Shown piece by piece: positions 6,219 through 7,041 of a DNA stretch of 7,041 nucleotides (position 1 is the first letter of the stretch; every line of letters begins with the position of its first letter). The DNA is from an uncultured bacterium. Lineage in GTDB: Bacteria > Bacillota > Clostridia > Lachnospirales > Lachnospiraceae. Both the position numbers and the translations under genes were made by a program. The notes below the pieces were generated by a model that was given only the letters and a program-made list of their open reading frames with translations, made no database searches and was not told where the DNA came from. The stretch spans positions 1 through 7,041 of the forward strand of contig CALFUE010000189.1 of assembly GCA_937916345.1 (NCBI GenBank). The letters are read 5' to 3'.

Positions 6219-7041
6219 TTATGTCTCCCTTCTGCAGTTTATCCTTTATTTTGTATGTTATCTTTAATACCCGTTTCGTTTCCTCTGTCACACGATAGGC
6301 GTAGCTGATGCGGTGTCCCACCACCCACATGACATGATCTCCGTCACATACCAACGGAATGCCGGATCGTAAGTGCCGATCCACCTTTTCATCCATCAGG
6401 TATCTGGCCAGCTTTTTTTTGTGGTGCTCTCCGTCAACCTCGAGATAATCCCCTTCACGGGGATTTCGAAAAGATACACTGTTGACTATTCTATCATAAT
6501 CAAAATATTTAGTGTAGTCTTTTTTTGGAATACTTGCACTGTCCCCATTCCATTCAAGGTACTCGCACTCAAAACGATCCGGCAGCTCATGCGCCGGCTT
6601 TTTTTTACCGGAAAGCCGGATCCCTGAGCCGGTACGGCAGGCCTTTAAGCCGTAGGGCAGTTCTATAAACCTGCCGGTCTGCAGTGAAAACAGGGATAGG
6701 ACCTCATTCACATGGACACGCCCTATGTCCTTTGCATGGCCGCAGGCGCGTATTATGGCTCTGTGAGTAAGGGATCTTTTCACGATTTCGGGATAACCCG
6801 TCAGTGAGTGCTCCGATATCAGGATATCTCCGTCTTCCTCCACGCAGGTCATCCAGGCCATGTCAACCTCCCGAATCAAAAGCTCTTCAAGCATTGCCGC
6901 CTCCTCTGCCGCAACACAAATATGGGAGACCGCACGGCTGTTTACCGAGTTGAGGACCGGCATCAGGCTGTTTCTTATGAGGCTTCTGGTGTGATCATTC
7001 ATGAGATTTGTGACATCAGTGACAAAAATTTGTCCCATAGC
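6211..7041 (-). CDS. tilS: tRNA(Ile)-lysidine synthase, C-terminal part, open to the right edge
   Basis: TilS uses ATP and lysine to convert cytidine 34 of the CAU-anticodon tRNA(Ile) to lysidine, so that it reads AUA codons. The frame is open to the last base of the window. Its first Met in the window (7038) is internal, because the residues that follow (FVTDVTNLMNDHTRSLIRNSL) match the middle of TilS, where a D-x-TN and then an R-x-x-IRN segment follow the catalytic domain. The N-terminal PP-loop (SGGxDS) is therefore outside the window. Counting from that Met, a helical middle domain occupies about 25-130. The C-terminal TilS domain (about 188-258) carries NPREGDYLEVDG, HKKKLARYLMDEKVDRHLR, IPLVCDG, MWVVGHRIS and VTEETKRVLKI. 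The stop TGA lies within the first codons of hpt. Three runs of seven or eight A on the coding strand occur in Lys codons but do not break the frame. Confidence 0.93.
   Translation of the reverse strand, partial: AMGQIFVTDVTNLMNDHTRSLIRNSLMPVLNSVNSRAVSHICVAAEEAAMLEELLIREVDMAWMTCVEEDGDILISEHSLTGYPEIVKRSLTHRAIIRACGHAKDIGRVHVNEVLSLFSLQTGRFIELPYGLKACRTGSGIRLSGKKKPAHELPDRFECEYLEWNGDSASIPKKDYTKYFDYDRIVNSVSFRNPREGDYLEVDGEHHKKKLARYLMDEKVDRHLRSGIPLVCDGDHVMWVVGHRISYAYRVTEETKRVLKITYKIKDKLQKGDING
6225..6231 (-). promoter_or_regulatory. Ribosome binding site of hpt inside the end of tilS
   Basis: The minus strand reads AAGGGAG, followed by a six-base spacer and the ATG at 6218-6216. It falls within the last codons of tilS (LQKGDING), consistent with coupled translation across the 8-base overlap. 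Confidence 0.7.

Noticed and set aside
1..7041. CRISPR array, tRNA, rRNA, riboswitch or complete insertion sequence
   Set aside because: I saw no regularly spaced repeats, no cloverleaf or rRNA-like stretch, no transposase motif and no matching terminal repeats; intergenic space on the right half is nearly absent.

Overview
This window does not read as one genome. Composition, gene content and broken reading frames divide it into four blocks that appear to come from at least three unrelated organisms. The simplest explanation is a chimeric contig or amplicon (metagenome misassembly, or chimera formation during multiple-displacement amplification). The mix of a Lachnospiraceae-like operon, a gammaproteobacterial-type uvrA piece, a possible Bacteroidales fragment and an AT-rich protist-like transporter would fit a gut or rumen community, or a sorted gut protist carrying bacteria. 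The organism and habitat assignments are inference.

Block A (1 to about 310) is of moderate GC. It holds the tail of a reading frame open to the left edge, rich in charged coiled-coil sequence, that runs into a perfect 12-bp hairpin resembling a terminator. Block B (about 311 to 1890) is very AT-rich and encodes most of a 12-helix major facilitator transporter of the eukaryotic organic-ion (SLC22) type. Its first codons are missing at the left join and its C-terminus is cut at the right join. Block C (about 1884 to 2135) is a short internal piece of uvrA, the nucleotide excision repair ATPase, by chance in frame with the transporter. Block D (about 2121 to 7041, minus strand) is ordinary bacterial DNA with four co-oriented genes, tilS, hpt, ftsH and an ABC exporter gene; the exporter's last codons are lost at the join with uvrA.

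Block D is the only part with intact gene order. tilS-hpt-ftsH is a classic Firmicutes cluster: TilS makes lysidine in the tRNA(Ile) anticodon, Hpt salvages hypoxanthine and guanine, and FtsH is the membrane AAA+ zinc protease. They are tightly packed: tilS and hpt overlap by 8 bases, hpt and ftsH are one base apart, and a 35-base gap precedes the exporter. Protein style suggests a clostridial, probably Lachnospiraceae, host. tilS runs off the right edge, so the operon promoter is outside the window.

I found no CRISPR array, tRNA, rRNA, complete mobile element or new defence-like system. The most useful messages are that the window should not be treated as a single locus, that the long plus-strand reading frame is an artificial transporter-UvrA fusion, and that the transporter fragment probably belongs to an uncultured AT-rich eukaryote.
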